DNA of 64,000 nt from Trileptium ribeirensis (GCA_030248225.1 JASANE010026598.1:1-64000), one strand, 5' to 3'. Positions 11,048-23,696 are shown, counted from the first letter of the stretch. Numbers and translations are program-made. Notes: generated by a model not told the origin, from the sequence alone.

Positions 11048-11696
11048 GTTGGTCATATATGCCGTATAATTTTCTCGTATTTTAGTTTTTACATGTGTGC
11101 CACGTGGAGGCACGTGCTTAGATAATTATTCTTCTTGATATCGCGTAAGAAAATATGTTAATTTTTTGCTTTGTGTACGTTAGTCCGCGTCCACTGTGGT
11201 GCCATGTGGTCGTACATTGGTTTGTAACATCTATGAAGAAGGCTCTTCTACTTGAATCCTCATTGTTTTATGATATATCCAATTTTGTCCACTCTTCCTT
11301 CAAAAAATTTCTCTTATATGTGCTAAAATTTAGTTGCGCAGCCTTACGGGAGGGGTAAATATGGTTTAGTATATCCGGTCCCAATGAGGTAACCCACTTT
11401 ACCTTGCAGTAGGCATTTCTGTCTATGGCTTTACAAGACGAAAATAGTTTTTAGGTTCAACTGTTCTGAAAATGACAATAGCGTTGCGCTTACTGTGTTG
11501 CAGGTCGCAATTTGTATTCATGAGATTCTCGCGCAATTTTAACTGAGAAAGCGAAAGGAATGGTGAAATTCAGAAATTCAAAGCGGAGAAATTGTGTCAA
11601 CTTTGTTCACGGAGTTGTCTAGGATGACCATATTTTGATATGAAGACATTATTTTTTGGGTGTTTGGGGGCCAAGGAACTCGTTCAAAAAATATTG

Positions 11697-14600
11697 TTGC
11701 AGGGTCATTACACGAAACCGTGTCATTTTAGTCTGGGGGCTACATCGGCACTTCTTGGCCCTTAGTACCAGCTTTTGAAAGCAAATTTAATATCGCTGTG
11801 AGATGTAGTAATAGCATGTCCGACGGTCATAATGAGGTATGGTGGACCTCTGTACCCGTAATATAGCAGGAGCCAGAGGCCTTCAAACCGGGTTGCCCAA
11901 ATGAAGCCAAAAACACATGTTCCACTATAAACGTTCTCCGTGTCGCTAGATTGCTAGGACGTGATACATATATGTGGGTCATTTCACGTGCTTTTGAAAC
12001 ACCACTTTTTGAAGCCAAAATGAAACGATTTCGAATGAACAGTGTCTAGACCCCTTCCGATGTAAAAAACCCTGAATTTTTTGAATATCGATGTCTCTAT
12101 GCAAAACGAGCTACCTGAAACCTGCTAAAACCAGGAGTTGAAAAGGGACCCCCTGGGGGTCAAATTTTAATCCGATATAAGTCATTATTCTGTAGGTTGA
12201 CGGAGTGACACGCGAACCATGGTCTGTTTTTATGCAAGTCGGACCAAAATGGTCCTCGTCAAGATATTTGGAGCACTTGCGACCTAAAATTGATGCTGCT
12301 AATTGATCTATGACTAGCTTACATTTAAGTGATGATACCAAGGACAATGCGTGTAATAGATGTGCGGGCAGGCAGAAGGGTTCCCTAGCTGCCCAGTTAA
12401 CAGCACGGGCCCCATATCATAGTGCAATGATGATGAACTTATATACTAATATGATTCTTGCGACCTTCGATTACTTTTATTATACATGCGGGTCGGGGGG
12501 GGGCTACATTTTCATTAAAAATTTTTAACAGATGGGTCGATTCCAGTGGGGCTTTACTATGTTTATATCCGGCCTATTGTAAGACTGTATGCTAAATTTG
12601 GCTTTTTTAAATTTAAGTTTGGTCAGGTCGGAGGGGGGGGCTACATTTTGCATACCCCATTTTTGGCATTTTATGACCTTCGACCTCATAATGAAATAAC
12701 ACGTGGACAGACGCTGATATTCTTTTTTTAATAACACCTGTACTGATTACGATTACCGTTATATAGCATTTTTGGCGCTAGTGCACTTTGACGTTATTTA
12801 CCAGCGTCTGAAAGCTGCCAGATTTGACCTTGGTCGGTGGGCTACATGTCACGAAAAAAATTTTCGGAAGCTTGACGTCAGCTTCAGTGTCGATGTTTAC
12901 TCCCAAGTTTTTCCAGAAAAATTAGCACATACCAATGGATCACAGTGAAATGAAAAACACACATATCTATCACGTGCTAGCGATACGGCGAACGTTTATA
13001 TTGGGACATGTGTTTTTGGCTTCATTTGGCCAACCCGGGTTGAGGGCCTCTGGCTCCTGCTATGTTTGGGGTACAGAGGTCCACCATACCTCATTATGAT
13101 CGTCGGATATGCTATTACTACATCTTACAGCGACATTAAATTTCCTTACAAAAGACTGGTGGTATAGGCCAAAAAGTGCCGATGTAGACCCCCCCGACTA
13201 AAATGACATGGTTTCGTGAAATGACCATGTTTTTTTCATTTCAGTGTGATCCTTTGGTATTTGTTAATATTTCCGCAAAAACTTGGGAGTAAGCATCGAC
13301 ACTGAAGCTGACGTCAAGCTTCCGAAGCATACAGTCTTACAATAGGCTGGATTAAAACATTGTAACGCCTCATTAGAATCGACGCATGTATTACAATTTT
13401 TAATGTATTTAGCCCCACCCGACCGCATGCATAATAAAAGTGACCGAAGGTGGCAAGAACCATATTAGTATATATACTCATCATCATTGCACCATGATAT
13501 GGGGCCGTGTTGTTAATTGGGTAGCTAGGGAACCCTTCTGCCTGCCCGTACATCTATTCTTCGCATTGTCCTTCGTATCATCACATAAATGTAAGCTAAT
13601 CATACCTCAATTGTGCTTGTTTTACAGCAGCAACGTGTTAAAATAAATCTAGAATCTCTAAATGTAGGCAAAGTTTCACGCAATGTATGTTGTAAGAAGG
13701 TGTAGCCCCCTCGACCTGAGGTGTTGCCCACTTCCAACTAACACATATCGGGGCGCCAATTTTAACAAGGCCTAAGGATCTGTCTGAAATTTTTTGCCGG
13801 ACATCCCCCACTCATGGTTGGTTTGTGAGCTTAAAATGGTATCAGTATGTGCTGTGTTGCGCTAGAAATGTTTGTTCTAAATTGGTCGATTTTTAACCAT
13901 AAAGGGGCCCTAGCTGCACCAATTTTAGGTCGCAAGTCCTCCAAAAGGCTTGACCATGACCTTGGTCCGACTTGCATACAAACAGACCGTGGCTCACATG
14001 TCACTGCGTTACCCTACAGAAAGTGACTTATTTCGGATAAAAATTTGACACCCAGGGCAGGCAATAACCGGAACCAGCAACCTGAACCGTCCATTTAAAC
14101 CGGAACCTTGTCTTCGAAACCTATATATAGTAAAACAGATGAAGGCAAAAATGCAGGTACAATCGATTTAAAATATGTTAAAATAACTTATACATTAAAT
14201 TTAATGTATTGTGATGGCATTATTGCCTTTCTGGAACTTTAAAGATACTGTGGAAGCTAAATAATGTTTATTTATCAATCAATATGTGAGTTTTTGAACC
14301 CCCAGAGCAAAAAATGTCTTCCACTATACACCCTTGCGTATATTTCCTCACAATGAATGTGCTTATAACGCATGGAGCGTAGAATAAAGACTTTGGCTCT
14401 GTAGAAGAAACCCTTTCGCAAATGTTTCCAGTCGCCTTCTGTAGAAAACTTGACATTATTGGTTTATATGGTTCTAAGATAAAATAATAGAAAATTACTG
14501 TTATTTTCTGATCAATAGTCAGGGACACTGTTTTGGCTAGCGTTTAGATGATAATGATGATGATAACTTTCTAACCACAATGCTATGAGATCAACTGTTA

Positions 14601-15361
14601 TATTGCTCGCACAGTTTCAATGAATACAGTTAAGTGCCAAGGACGCAGTTTCTGGCTGCGTTGCAGATAACGATAATTTACTTGAATGTAGATTGATTTA
14701 CAAAGTTTGCAAGCGCACTGGCTTGTGCTTGACACAAGTTATGCTAGCCAAGCTTACAGCTAAGTACTTCTACGTAATCCATACTGTGTTACCGAGCTGT
14801 ACCGGTTTAATTCGAACATACCCCGCAAACTTCTGAACGTGTAAAATAGCTGCTGCAAGCATCAATCTGGCTTTGTTTTGTTAGCAAACTTCTGCAGGCT
14901 TAGATGAAAAATTCCTACTGAATTTATGTGCCCTACTTGTCACATGGCAAAGTGCTGAGTTAATCATTTCTTTTGCTTGGTTGTATTGGAACTTGGTCAT
15001 TGCGTACATATTACATAATTTTTGTACCACAGATGGAGCAAAAATATGGAAAAATTTTTTTACACAATATTTTAAACCGGAATTCCGGTTCCGATATGGT
15101 TTTTACCCTTTGCCGGAACCGCAACCGGGACGCGATTTTCGCCGGAACCGGAATTCCGGTTACTTCCTACCATAGGGGTGCCCCTTTGCGACCCCTGTAC
15201 CAGGTTTCAGGTAGCTCGTTTTGCATAGAGACATCGATATTCGAAAAATTCATTGTTTTTATCTTGGAAGGGTCTAGACACTGTACATACGAAAACGTTT
15301 CATTTTGGCTTCAAAAAGTATTGTTTCAAAAGTACATGGTTTCGTGAAATGACCCTGCACA
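11697..15361. mobile_element. Fold-back mosaic of inverted transposon segments inside the intron
   Basis: Blocks on the left recur as reverse complements on the right: 11700-11975 with 12960-13230; 12310-12600 with 13330-13620; 12111-12300 with 13890-14060; 12000-12150 with 15175-15360; and 12855-12950 with 13230-13325. The outer ends read GCAGGGTCATT at 11699 and AATGACCCTGC near 15350, and both are next to a CACGAAACC-type motif. The same end motif also occurs inside, near 11980 and 13213, so several overlapping or duplicated copies are fused. No transposase reading is recognisable. Poly-G tracts occur near 12487 and 12635. Confidence 0.8.
14066..15174. mobile_element. Nested insertion with CCGGAA-rich ends (probable non-autonomous TIR element)
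   Basis: This 1.1-kb block separates two parts of the inverted mosaic that would otherwise be contiguous. It begins with TAACCGGAACC and ends with CCGGAATTCCGGTTACTT, so TAACCGGAA is inverted at the two ends. Further CCGGAACC copies lie just inside both ends (14075-14115 and 15080-15165). Dense sub-terminal copies of a short motif are typical of some hAT-like elements; the superfamily is my guess. No coding stretch was recognised inside. Confidence 0.6.
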
Positions 15362-15613
15362 ACCTTCCAAGTTTAACTTTTTACATGTTCCGAGCACTGT
15401 TGGTATACCAAATTCGACCATGTAATTTTACTGCGTATCCATTGTCGAAATATGTAGATTCATTAAATTGAGATTCATGAGGTGATAGTGTTGTTAAAGC
15501 CAGGCCAATCGATCAGAAATTGCTTAGTGTAATGCTTTGATTAATTGCGTCGAAGGATTGTACAATGCCTAATTTTTATTAGATTTTTTCTGACCAATGC
15601 TTGTTCCTTATAG

Positions 15614-15949
15614 GGTGATATAATCCGTCCGCGTTCCTGTCGCCGCGGTCGGTCGATAAGAATTCCACCAGGTCATTGTTGGGTTGAAGGTGATAATGCC
15701 ATGATTTCGAAAGACAGTAACAAGTTCGGTCCAGTACCGCTTGGATTAATTGTGGGCAAGGCAACGTATCGCGTGTTTCCGCCGAACCGGATTGGGCCCA
15801 TTCCGTCAGAGTTAGGCCTTCGCCGTCCTTTGGCAAGGCGAAGGAGTGATACTAGCCGAATTGTGCCTTTCGCTGACGATTTCAGTGACGACTATGATGA
15901 AGACGAAGTCAATGAACTAATCGGTGGCTTTGATAAGAGTATTTGGTAG
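15614..15949 (+). CDS. IMMP2L: IMMP2L-like mitochondrial inner membrane protease subunit 2, exon 2
   Basis: This is the C-terminal half of the same protease: 111 codons and TAG at 15947-15949, giving 198 residues with exon 1. It opens with GDII, continuing the IAVE block, then carries GHCWVEGDN (family: GHxWVEGDN) and SNKFGPVPLGLIVGKATY (family: SxxFGPVSLGLLxxxAT). The VFPPNR segment corresponds to LWPPER in mammals. Beyond the usual end there is an extra tail of roughly 40 residues with an Arg cluster (RRPLARRR) and then an acidic run (DDFSDDYDEDE). The mammalian protein has 175 residues and lacks this tail. No AATAAA follows closely, so the transcript end is unclear. Confidence 0.92.
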   Translation, partial: GDIIRPRSCRRGRSIRIPPGHCWVEGDNAMISKDSNKFGPVPLGLIVGKATYRVFPPNRIGPIPSELGLRRPLARRRSDTSRIVPFADDFSDDYDEDEVNELIGGFDKSIW

Positions 15950-16062
15950 TCGAAATGAAAATAACATAGATACATATTTCGCCAGACTAGGATGACAAAA
16001 TCCTTCACAGGTCACCTATGTGGAGACCCATTACAACCCCCTCCTAAGAGCACGTTTTACTG

Positions 16063-17760
16063 TTACAGTAGTAACAGGAACAAAAATAATGGTTTCGGGC
16101 CATATACAACCCCATTAGCCACCTCGTTTCTAACAATGCCTGAGTGACCACTAACCCAATCAAGGGATACTTTGTTTTCCGCATATAACCTGTTTAAACA
16201 TTGTATACACATCAGAACAGTTGGTCTAGTGATCACAGAACTATTAAGAGCCTTCAAGGCTGATGTACACTCCTTTCCCCGATCTCCTAGTCCTATCCCC
16301 GATCACCTTTCGGTACCTATTAGTAAGCCATCTCTACAGCACTCAATATTATCCTCCTGCTGGTCTTGGGTGCTATTCTGACCACCATGTAATCGCGTAA
16401 TCCATATAGATCTCCTGAAAGTCCTTTCAGGTGGCATGTTTGACATAGGACCAATGCCGGTGGCACAGTCTTCTAATTTTTTGAAACCAACGCTGTAGGA
16501 TTGATTAATACATTGATCATACGTTTAATTGAATAATAGGTATTATTTGCTAATATACCAATAGGCAACTGAATGGGAAGCATGCCTATAACTGCTTGAA
16601 TGCGCTTCAACGGAGTGGAGTGCATTGCTCTAGCGATCATTCTACATGGCATGTAATGTACTCTCATGAGCCTACGCCTTTAGGTATCCAATTTTGCCCT
16701 ATTCCACCAAATAGCACAGTCATATAACCATGAAGAAATAATGACCGTTTTATATAGGAAATGCACAAATTTGGGCCTCAATACCCTACTGGCACCAGCC
16801 CTTTTTACAACAAAAAACAGTTTGATAGCTTTTTGGATGCTTCTTTTTTCTGATTATTCCATGTAAGTTTCGAGTCAAGTTAAGTCCCAAGTACTGAACA
16901 TGATACTTTGGAACCAGAACTGTCCCGTCTAATTTTAATATCCACATAGTCTGTCCTAGATCTTTTCTGACGTAAAATCGTCAAATTGCTTTTACTCAGA
17001 CTGGTCGAGAACCATACTATTATCTGCTCTCTGCATTCTCGTACAACCTGTCGCCAAAGTAGCGGAGGAACCGAGAAGTACTATGTCATCAGAGTTGGCA
17101 GTGCACTTCTCGTTTCATCAAATAATTCTAAATGGTTATACACAGCTGAACACCACAACAATGATGGTAGAACGTCCACTTGGGGAAAACTTCCGGTTCT
17201 CCTGACTAGCTGTGGCGGTGTCCAAATTTGTCAGCACAATATTATGTTCCTTAAAACGTTATGCTACCATCGCCTTAAGTATTCTGGAGCTTCAAATCTA
17301 TCTAATCCAATTCAGGTTAGTATTATCAAAACCCCCGGAAATGTCTAAGAAGAACTCAATCACGTATTTTCCCTTGATCATCTGTCAGTTCGTTCCGTGT
17401 AACTGTAGTGTTAAAGCTGAGATGGTACTTCTATCCCACCTATACATATGCTGCCCTGGATGCAGCGGTTTTAAACTCAATAGTTCTCTTTAAAGTAAGT
17501 ATCAATAGTCTTTTCTAGGGTCTTCAACGTTAGAAGAAGAAAGTATATGGGTCGTAAGGCCTCAGGATCTATGTGGTCCGTCTTACCCGGTTTTGGTATG
17601 GAGACCATTCCTGAAATCTTCCAAGCATTGGGGATATACCCTAAACGCAAGCATGCCCTAGATTTATGCGCTAAAGTGTACTCAATGCCCCCAATTTCAT
17701 CAAAATTGAATAGATACCATCGGAACCATGTACGTCGTAGCTACTGACGGCCCATATGAT
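16063..17760 (-). pseudogene. Decayed Jockey-like non-LTR retrotransposon (RT and RNase H parts)
   Basis: Read on the minus strand from 17760 downward. HGSDGIYSILMK resembles the RT block GPDGIxPxLLK. CLRLGYIPNAWK and MVSIPKPGK (about 17560-17660) match the canonical CLRxGYxPxxWK and VxIPKPGK. LHPGQHMYRWDRST (about 17420-17470) resembles the LxxxQHxFRxxRST block. Near 16620, STPLKRIQAVIGMLPI resembles the RT thumb region TTPTxALExxLGLPPL. At 16063-16257, KVSLDWVSGHSGIVRNEVAN is the RNase H signature WVPGHSGIxGNExAD. Stops and frame changes separate these blocks. An endonuclease domain is not recognised upstream. Confidence 0.8.
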
Positions 17761-18850
17761 TTTCTCATTGTTCGGCATATTAGTAATATTTTCTAAGTTT
17801 TCCCTTTTGGTAACCCTCATGACTCTAGTCCATCCTGACTAGGATTAAGAATTGGAGTATACAGCGGAAGATGCACAGCTATCATCTCCATCAACGTCTG
17901 CATTATAAACTTCGTTGATACCCCTACACTTTCCCTAACTTTGTCCATCTGCACTTGCGTTCTTCCATATAGTACTTTCTGCAGTCGAGAGTTTTCAGCA
18001 GGGTACAATTATGGGTTAGCATAATAATTCCTTCAACAATTTCTTCTTTGCAGTTGCAATAATACTTTTTGTAGGTACGCTTGGTGTTGGTGTTGGTTGT
18101 TAAACCTGTACCAGTGCCTATCAATGCCAACCGACGAACTCTACCATATGTCTTGCGGTCCATCTCTCTTTATGCCTCTAATGTCAAACTCCACCATTGA
18201 TCATTTACCTTCCTAGCCAACATTTTTTTGTGGCGGCAGGCTTTACATAACTGTAAAAGCACACTGTTTAAACCGATACATTCATATCCACATCATCAGT
18301 CGCCATCAGTGTTTCTGGCATATCAACTCCTAGGATAGCATTGTTTTCCTCCGTTAAATAACGAAAATTATCTATACCCTTAGTATTAAATCCCAATGAT
18401 CTATTCTTTCTCAAGAATCCAGGTAATTCAATCGTACTAACTTGTGATGGGATCCTGAGAAGTCCTGAAGTACTCTCCAACCAACAATATAACCAGCTGT
18501 GATTCCACTAGCAAGAGTAACATCAAGTACCTTCCCTTCTTCCTCGTGTAACAAAGTTTGGGATTGGGATGCTACCAATGTTTACAATCTCAAGAATTTG
18601 GTAGTAAAAATGGCGGATAAATCCTCACCCTTCTCGTTAGTATCACTGCTTGACTATAGCGCGTGGGGAGCGTTATGATAACTTCAGTGTTCTTTTGACT
18701 CGTATAGTTCGCAAATAGGTAAGGTCTCTAGTTATAACCCTTCATTGGCATCGTGTGGTAGATAATGATGAAATGTGTCTCATAAGAACAGCATGTATAT
18801 CCGAAGGAATAAACATAGCCACTCTCACAGGTAGTAAACTCATGCTGTAA
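17761..18850. other. No gene recognised; flank of non-LTR debris
   Basis: Minus-strand readings at 17817-18008, 17924-18163 and 18268-18480 are short. One has a faint RT-thumb-like stretch (RVRRLALIGTGTGLTTNT). It could be a second non-LTR fragment, but I cannot support a call. Nothing else stands out. Confidence 0.3.
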
Positions 18851-19108
18851 ATCAACGGGACTGTCCACAACTCTCCACAAAGAGGGGGAAATTTTTTTTT
18901 TGGGGGGGTCCTATATTCATTCTCATGGGAAATTTCAAAGTGGGGGATGAATTTTGTTTAAAAATGTTAAATATTTCCATATTTTCATGTAGTTTTACTG
19001 TCGCACAAGTATATTCAGGCTTTAAAACGGCGCTTTTGCATTTGAACCAGTGGTAATTAATGTTTTACAACATTTTGCATACAGAAAATACTAGTTGGTA
19101 GTGGAACT

Positions 19109-19544
19109 ACATTTGTGAGCGGAGCTTGGGCTGTGGCATTACGAATGTACTCAATTTTATGTTCTTCAAATAACTACATTGCATAGGGCTTTATCATTGG
19201 TAAAAATATATTTGAATTCTTCGACCCAAAAACCCTATATATAATGGTTTGATCGAAACAATTCTATTTCAATAAATAACACAAATATCGCAAAATTCTC
19301 TATTTTAGCTGCATAAGCTTAACTAATTAGCTAATTACTAATTAACCACTCAAAATTTTTAATCCCAAATATCAGGTGCACACTCTGACATGATAGGCTT
19401 TCAAACAAAAAAAATTTAAAATCGGTTCAGTGATTCTTGAGATCCGTCGGACCGAACGAACGAACGGACGGACATCGACCTTTTTACTCCCAGACAGAAA
19501 ATAAAAACGCTTCGCTTGGCTTCGCCGAGCTCCGCTCAATAAAT
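19109..19544. mobile_element. About 435-bp TIR element nested in the broken element
   Basis: The ends are imperfect inverted repeats: TGAGCGGAGCTTGG near 19115-19128 and CCGAGCTCCGCTCAAT near 19525-19540. Near the right end are CGAACGAACGGACGGACA and a repeated GCTTCGCTTGGCTTCG. Comparison with the 383-bp element shows that this block interrupts otherwise matching sequence. There is no ORF of note. The superfamily is not determined. Confidence 0.6.
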
Positions 19545-19639
19545 TTAGAGACATAAAAAATTTGGATTTAGTACAACATGGGGTTTTGAGCGAGTGAGGG
19601 GACGGACAGTTGGGAAAATCTCATGAACATGGGGCCTTT

Positions 19640-21160
19640 ATCTTTTATCGGTAAAGAATGATCTGAAAACTTGTTAGGCTAGGCATGTAATTCCCATTCG
19701 TTGGCCACCTTCCCTTAATTTTCCTCATTATCTGAGATATCGTCAATGTTTGGGGCTGGCCTCAGTGCAGGATTAAAGAAACGGCAATATGGTGGAATCA
19801 CATTTGAGTCTGCCACACATGTTTTGTAAAAACCTCAGTTTTAACCTCAGTGAAAGCAGTAAAGATGAAGATTCTACCATGCTGGGATTCCCGCTGTGCC
19901 AGTCCATGGTCTTCAAGTTTTCCGTATTCCTACAATCCAGTTTCCACTTGACAACCTCAGGATGAGTGAGCGCCAGTGTTATGTTTACCAAGCTCTTGAG
20001 ACATTGGACATTGCTCAACGGCCGCAATAGCACTAAGTTGTAGCGTGTCGCCATCTGCAGGTGTAAGCCTCTTACCCCTGTTGCCACCTTCGTTGATTGC
20101 GACATTAAGGAAGGAGGCCACCGCCGCCCTGTAAATCCCCAGGCTCGAAGGACCAGGTTGACCGATTTTCGGTCTATCAGAAGTCTCCTTAGAGTACGCC
20201 CTATTTTGGCCCTTGGGACCGTCCAGTGTAACCCCTGATGTTCAACACCCGTTTTTCTCCCCAAATCGCTGTCGCGTCTGCCGAGGCTCTTTTACTGTCA
20301 TCAGCAGCTTCGGCGGCCGCCGTAGCCTTCTTGCCGCACTTCCTCTGGTGTGTCCCAGAAGTGTCCTGTCTGTTTTGATATGGTTTTTTCCGATCCTTTC
20401 CTCTGCTCGATTAGGATTGGTTGAGCCTATTAGGAGCGTCTTTGGTTAGTTCTCTTGTATTAGTGTGTCATGAGCAGCTGTAACCGTCGTTGTGGGCATC
20501 ATTGTTGTTATAGTGGTAGCCGATAACCTGCTGTAAGGCCCCGTCACAAAATCCTCGAATGGGAGAAATATAGATGATTGACCATCCTCAGGTCCATCGG
20601 GAGACGTATCTCTATTATTATGCATGAGTAAACTTAACTTGCGCCCCCTACCATCTCTTGTGTCACTACGTATGTAGAAAACGCTGTTAGCGAACAAAAA
20701 ATTCATTGCATTAGCCAATTCTATTCTAAAATTTCCGTTCGCGAACGCAAAGCGACTAATTGCTAAACAGTGTAATGTCTGTTCTCTAACACAATGCACC
20801 GGCTTGCTATTTGGCCACAAATTCGTTTCACAACGCACAACTACCATTCACGGGCAACTACCATACCGCGTTTTTTCATTACGCTAATACATTTCGTTTT
20901 AAATTATTCATAATATATACATGTAGTTCGCGAACTTAACATGTGATGTGCAGGTTTTAAAATGTAAAACGGGGGAATTTTCGTTCGATAATAAAATAAA
21001 CGTTTTAGGCCCGTTGCCCAAAGCCATAATTTTATGTTCTCTGTTATGTTGAAGGATGACTGGTACACCGAACAAGCTACCGCCAATCGCTGATATTGTT
21101 TCCACGTTCATATTTCTGAAATTAATAAATGTAGCGGATAACCGTGGGGAATGGAGGTGC
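19640..21160 (-). other. Unplaced insert with two unrecognised minus-strand ORFs
   Basis: Open readings of 163 codons (19773-20264) and 133 codons (20446-20847) occur here. I recognise neither. The first is basic and Leu-rich; the second holds a run of Thr and Met near its end. Codon content and lack of motifs make chance ORFs or worn transposon ORF1 pieces equally likely. Confidence 0.25.
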
Positions 21161-21297
21161 TAATAGGTTTCTCACCCCCCCCCCACACTATGGGTAGGCC
21201 AATCGTATAGATTGGGAGTCACTTTCAAGCTAATTTTGTGAATGTATATTTTGCCTGTAAACGTTGCTCAGACCATTAAGAGCACATTACTAAGGTA

Positions 21298-21720
21298 ATG
21301 CATAATAAAGGTGCAGCAGGTGGTAATCACATCAACGGAGCGAGCGAAGCGAGTGGAGTTTGCACCTATAGCTTTGCTAGCGACACAAATGGTAAAAAAT
21401 ATTTTTTGTCCGTCTGTGGAGATCATAACCCATCACCGAATGGTTGGATGGATCTTCACAATTTTTATTTGATCACAAATTCAGTCTATTTGTGCCCTTT
21501 AATTAGATTCCACAAAGTCTTGCGAGTCAAAACGTGGTCAAAGGTAACATTTTTTGGAATTTGGCCATCCGGGTTATCTACCTTTCGCGACCTATATCTC
21601 TAGATACACTCTTCGAAATTCTATCATTGCGAACTACAACTTTGCTGTATGTATTTTTTGTAAGCAATGAGCCAGTTTTAAAAATACTCCCCAAATTTCA
21701 AAATTTTTGCTATTTGTAAG
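21298..21720. repeat. Dispersed repeat with GAGCGAAGCGAG island
   Basis: The island CGGAGCGAGCGAAGCGAG near 21337 is followed by AT-rich sequence that includes a GTCAAAACGTGGTCAAAGG stretch. A similar island starts the repeat cluster at 37867, and parts of the following sequence resemble 39230-39360. They appear to be members of one dispersed family. No coding potential is evident. Confidence 0.5.
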
Positions 21721-23690
21721 TTTTATGTTTGTTGGAAATCAACGGTAGGATTATAGGGTTATTTAACACTTTAAACACGATTGTTTTATTGTTTTAACCT
21801 CATATTTGCAATGTATTAATCTTCTGGCGCGATGCCAGAGCAAAATTTTGGCACTTTTCTAGTGTAATCGTATGGAGTTAATCGAACGAGTTTATAGGCA
21901 GTCGCGGTTGCTAAATATATACGATAACAGCAATTCTATTTGCGTGTTATTGATCAAGTAAGGGAAGTTATAGGAGGCAAACTACTTAAAATACCTCTTT
22001 AAATTATAATTTTTCCTAAACATATGATTTATAAATTTCAAAATTTCACGGTGTTTTTAACCGGAACCGATAAAAATATCCTAAGTTATAGCCAAATCTC
22101 TTCATTTGCTGAGCCTCTCAGTTTTCGATAATTTTTAGTCATAACTTAGGAGTCGGTTATCGGAACCAGTTAAAAATATCACCATTCGATTCAGGTCGTC
22201 AAACCGCGTCGAATGGGGTGTTAAAGTCTAATTTTGAAAAAAAAATTTTTGGGTTCCCAGGGTACCCTTAGAACCCGAAAAAATCTAAAATTTTAAAAAA
22301 TTTTATTTTTTGATTGAAATGATCAGGAAAGATCTCGAGGATCACAATATTTCCAAAATCTGACCATTTTTGGGTAAATACGGGCTGGGGGATAATGGGA
22401 AAGAACCCATAATTTTTCTTGTTGAGCAATCCGTCTGTTTTAATTTTCCCGTTCGGGAATTAGCCAGTGAAAACGGTAGTTACTATTGCTTATGTATATA
22501 TGATAAGCACTTAAATAAAATGTATAGAAACTTTTTGTTATTTCAATTTCTGGCAAAATAATTGAACAAGTTCAATAAAGAGCGTATATATATGGATTTT
22601 ATTGTACATGTGTGTTCGAATTAATATATATATATATGATTTGTAATGTTTTTAAGTGTAAAACACTCTATTTGGGCTTTCAATTCATAATTAGAAAATT
22701 GCTCCTCAAATAGCGCATATTGCGTTAAAATGGTTCGTTTATCGCACCACTCGTCACCATATTGAAGGATTTACACAATTTTTCAATTAGGCGCAAAATA
22801 AAGTGTGGTAAGTTGGGCATCAATTATTTATTGCGCTACTTCAGTGATTTTGCACACTCAATCTTTATGCTGAATATTTAGCAACATGCTAATTTTTAAA
22901 CACTTCTAAATATCTTACATTGCTTAAGGTTTGCGTAGCATTAAGTAGGAACTAGTACTAGTTTTTTTATCATAACTATTTAAAATAAAGCCCAAATAAT
23001 CTTAATACTGAACATAATTTTGCTTTAAAATTTAAGCATATTGCTAAATATTCAGTAGAAATTTAAACTTTGATTTTGTTACTTAAATTATTTAGCGTAA
23101 TATTGTGCTTAAATGGAATAACAAAAATTAAGCGTCAAATTTTGCTAGTTTGCAATAAATATTATATATCTAATTATGCCTAAAATTGAGCATAAATATG
23201 CTAGATTTTTTGAACAGGTTTTGCTTAATATAGTACACCCAAGCATTTTCTGTATGCCTAAATTTTATGACATGGATTGACACTTGATTTAGGCGATTAG
23301 TGGTCGCCCCACGTTTCGGTTATAACTCCATAGTCGTCGATTAGAAAAATTCAGGCATAGTTTTCCCATCGATAGCTATTAACTTTGCTGTTATGAATTT
23401 TTTGTTATTGCTTCAGCTGTGACTCAAAGTTCTGAATGTGTTTATGAGTTCGGAGCTGTTTGATACAATAAAATCAGATGCATTCACGCGGTATATATAC
23501 ATCAGAAAAGCAGGTGTTTGCGCCTTTTAGCGAAATGGTCACTCTTAAAATTGGGATTTCTAAAGTTTGTGTCATGGCCGTTGGCGGAAAAAATAATAAG
23601 TTCTGTGGTTTTAATGTGTTATTAAAAATCCTGTTGTGTTGCTTTTAAAGTATTGCCGGTTATAATTGGCCCAAGTAACCCCGAGGGGGC
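21721..23690. other. AT-rich stretch without a gene
   Basis: No ORF, RNA gene or clear repeat array was found. A small fold-back lies at about 22078-22154 (TCCTAAGTTAT and its complement, 11 bp, some 50 bases apart). Sequences resembling AACCGGAACCGATAAAAATATC flank it twice. From 22560 to 23260 the DNA is very AT-rich, with many AAGCATA and AATATTGC variants. Confidence 0.4.
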
Positions 23691-23696
23691 CGTACG

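Larger units (their letters stand above)
11048..15613 (+). other. 4566-bp phase-0 intron of the IMMP2L-like gene
   Basis: Bounded by GT at 11048-11049 and AG at 15612-15613, the latter after a T-rich tract (about 15575-15605). It splits the conserved IAVE-GDII block exactly between codons, which is why I favour these sites. Most of its length (11697-15361) is a mosaic of inverted repeats. From 11150 to 11690 I see no feature. Confidence 0.85.
18857..21202. mobile_element. Broken relative of the 383-bp TIR element, split by later insertions
   Basis: The left part (18857-19092) follows the element at 7692-8074 closely: ACTGTCCACA at the end, then GGGGG, GAAATTTCAAAGTGGGGG, and the AATATTTCCATATTTTCATG stretch. 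A middle part resumes at about 19545-19640 (AGAGACATAAAAAATTTGG, ACATGGGG). The right end is at about 21165-21202, a C-run then TAGGCCAATCG, like ACAGGCCAATAAA in the intact copy. The first gap is filled by the element at 19109-19544 and the second by about 1.5 kb of unplaced DNA. This gives the order of insertion: the outer element first, the inner ones later. Confidence 0.65.

Noticed and set aside
10787..11125. Bacterial LepB signal peptidase or bacterial contamination
   Set aside because: Motifs are of the mitochondrial Imp2 type, and the continuation lies beyond a GT-AG intron of 4.6 kb.
19773..20264. 163-codon minus ORF as a host gene
   Set aside because: No recognised domain, lies inside nested transposon debris; listed only as unplaced.
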